DNA of 6,237 nucleotides, from assembly GCA_023390485.1 (NCBI GenBank), contig JAEWCT010000042.1:1-6237 (forward strand). The letters run 5' to 3'. The DNA is from Pseudomonadota bacterium (GTDB lineage: Bacteria > Pseudomonadota > Alphaproteobacteria > Rhizobiales > Hyphomicrobiaceae). The position numbers and the translations under genes were made by a program. A model generated the notes under the pieces. It had not been told where the DNA came from and did not search any database. It was given only the letters and a program-made list of their open reading frames with translations. Positions within the stretch are counted from its first letter, which is position 1; the number at the start of each line of letters is the position of its first letter. This document shows, in pieces, positions 4,756 through 6,237 of the stretch.

Positions 4756-6237
4756 CAATGATCGTGCAAATGTTCGTAAGCCGCGAGCACCGCCGGAAGC
4801 GCGCGGGGCACCGGCAAGTCCTGTTCGAACATTTCCCAGCCGCCTCCAAGCGCCTTGTAGACCGCAATGAATGCAATTGCCGCGTCGGCCTTCGCCTGGA
4901 CGTACTGAAGCTGAAGCTCATCGTCTTGGCGTTCGGCATCGAGCACGTAGAGAGAGTCTGTGACGCCCCGATCGTAACGCGCGGTCGAAAGGTCAACTGC
5001 ACCTTTGCTTTCCTTGACGGCCTTGGCGAGCGATTGGAGCGTCGCCATCGCGGCCCGATATCGTGACAGCGCGACATTGACCTCTTCGACGCTCGAGATG
5101 ATAACGCGCTTATATGTCAAATACTGAGCATCGGCCTGAAGCTGTTGGATGTGCACGAGCGAGTCGAGCGTACCGAAATCGAGCAGCGGCCAATAGACCG
5201 ACGGTCCGACGGAATAGATGCTCTTGGTCACGACCGGCACAACACCAATGCCTTGCCCTTGAAGGCCGCCGCCAGCCGTGATTTGTAAGCGCGGGAATAG
5301 ATCTGCCACAGCAACGCCGATCCGTGCCGTTTCGACGGCAAGCTGCCGCTCTGCGGCCCGCACATCCGGCCGCCGGCGAATCACGTCAACAGGCATGCCC
5401 GCCTTCAGACGATCTGGGGTTTCCGGAATTTTCTTGACGCCCTTGAGCTCCTGGCAAATGCCCCCGGAATACGCGCCGAGGAGAACGGCGATGCGCGCGC
5501 AGCCGGCGAATTCGTCGGCGGCGAGTGGCGCGAGCTCGGCCTTGAGCGTCGCGAGTTGACGCGACGCGAGTTTCATATCGAGTTCGTTCGTCAAGCCACG
5601 GTCGAACCGCGTCTTCATCAGATCGTAGGTCTTCTGTGCGCGAGCGACACTCTCGTCCGAGGCCTTGATTTTGGCCTGGACACCGCGCGTCTCGATGTAG
5701 GATCGGGCGACCTCAGCGACAACAGAAACGAGAACGGCGTGTCGTTGCTCGACCGCGACGTCTGTCGAGTATTGCGCCGCTTCGTAGGCACGCCGGTCTT
5801 TGCCGAAAAGGTCGAGTTCCCAGCCGGCGTCAAAACCAGCGACGTGCGTGATCTCTTTGAGGCCGGTGGTGTTCGTCGCAGCATTGAGTGGCCCGGCGAC
5901 GCGCCCCTTCGTCGAGTTCGTACCCGTACCGCGACCGGCTGCGGCATTGGCCTCGACGAAGGGTAAAGCGAGACCGCGAACGGCGACTTCGTTCGTACGA
6001 GCGGCGCGGATGTGGTTTGCGGCTATCTCGATGTCCGGATTGGCGGCGATCGCGCGTTCGATGAGCGATGCGAGCTGAGGATCCTTCAGGAGAGTCCACC
6101 ACTGAACGATCGCGGACGACCCGTATTGGACAATCGATTCCGTCGTGCTTTGCTTGGCGATGCTGCTGGTCGCGAACATTCCCGGCGCATCGATACGCGG
6201 GAGCAGGTAATCCGGCCCAACTGCGCAACCCGTTAGC
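4755..6237 (-). CDS. NodT/OprM-family outer-membrane efflux lipoprotein, partial at its N-terminus
   Basis: The frame is open from the right edge to TGA at 4755, giving 493 visible residues; the first in-frame Met at 6179 is internal. The edge reads LTGCAVGPDY, the lipobox and first mature residues typical of this family, so only the signal peptide is missing. The product is the trimeric outer-membrane channel of a tripartite (usually RND) efflux pump. Counting from the Met at 6179: WWTLLKDPQLASLIERAIAA (27-46) is the conserved start of the first OEP repeat; RFDRGLTNELD (191-201) and RYDRGVTDSLYVLDAER (401-417) are equivalent motifs of the two tandem repeats; DVIRRRPDVRAAERQL (265-280) with ARIGVAVADLFPRL (285-298) is the hallmark between them. 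Family length is about 460-510 aa. Adaptor and inner-membrane genes are expected upstream, to the right of the window. The substrate cannot be told from the sequence. Confidence 0.93.
   Translation of the reverse strand, partial: LTGCAVGPDYLLPRIDAPGMFATSSIAKQSTTESIVQYGSSAIVQWWTLLKDPQLASLIERAIAANPDIEIAANHIRAARTNEVAVRGLALPFVEANAAAGRGTGTNSTKGRVAGPLNAATNTTGLKEITHVAGFDAGWELDLFGKDRRAYEAAQYSTDVAVEQRHAVLVSVVAEVARSYIETRGVQAKIKASDESVARAQKTYDLMKTRFDRGLTNELDMKLASRQLATLKAELAPLAADEFAGCARIAVLLGAYSGGICQELKGVKKIPETPDRLKAGMPVDVIRRRPDVRAAERQLAVETARIGVAVADLFPRLQITAGGGLQGQGIGVVPVVTKSIYSVGPSVYWPLLDFGTLDSLVHIQQLQADAQYLTYKRVIISSVEEVNVALSRYRAAMATLQSLAKAVKESKGAVDLSTARYDRGVTDSLYVLDAERQDDELQLQYVQAKADAAIAFIAVYKALGGGWEMFEQDLPVPRALPAVLAAYEHLHDH

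Noticed and set aside
4445..5077. 210-residue minus-strand frame spanning the TPR gene end and the efflux gene
   Set aside because: Low-complexity Arg/Ser-rich shadow that crosses two well-supported genes and their convergent gap.
1..6237. tRNA, rRNA, CRISPR array, insertion sequence
   Set aside because: No cloverleaf or rRNA sequence, no regularly spaced repeats, and no transposase motif or terminal inverted repeats seen on either strand.

Overview
The window reads like a chromosome stretch of an alphaproteobacterium, most likely of the Hyphomicrobiales (Bradyrhizobium/Methylocystis type). The grounds are the high and GC3-biased base composition, a NodT-type efflux lipoprotein, a periplasmic TPR protein of a style common in that order, and a small C-terminal-Phe outer-membrane barrel. 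The order is inferred from protein style only; there is no rRNA or other marker here.

Left part (about 1-2100), all coding on the minus strand, looks like a decayed mobile or phage-like segment. Reading in transcription order from the right, it holds: a tandem-hairpin leader; a broken small gene (1709-2012) whose coding signal jumps frames and is cut by two in-frame amber codons; a 96-aa protein resembling the N-terminal helix-turn-helix part of phage terminase small subunits (1408-1698); a 211-bp gap with two strong hairpins; a 305-aa protein with two winged-helix-like segments (279-1196); and an open frame running off the left edge (1-259). The last two may be one gene. A 19-bp tandem duplication sits exactly at the end of the 305-aa frame, and removing one copy joins it in frame, without a stop, to the downstream frame.

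Middle (about 2100-2750) is mostly non-coding. It has an AT-richer patch, a good minus-strand Rho-independent terminator (2064-2095) with no obvious gene feeding it, one weak minus-strand small ORF (2388-2564), and the terminator-like hairpin (2631-2656) of the barrel gene to its right.

Right part (2750-6237) is ordinary envelope biology. A predicted outer-membrane beta-barrel protein (2750-3694, minus) is divergent from a secreted TPR protein (3931-4710, plus). The TPR gene is convergent with a NodT/OprM-family outer-membrane factor (4755 to beyond the right edge, minus), whose lipobox Leu-Thr-Gly-Cys is just visible at the edge. The inner-membrane and adaptor partners of that efflux system, if present, would lie to the right of the window.

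The most interesting observation is the 19-bp tandem duplication, a simple repeat-number change that could switch between a truncated winged-helix protein and a longer fusion. I did not find a convincing wholly new system.
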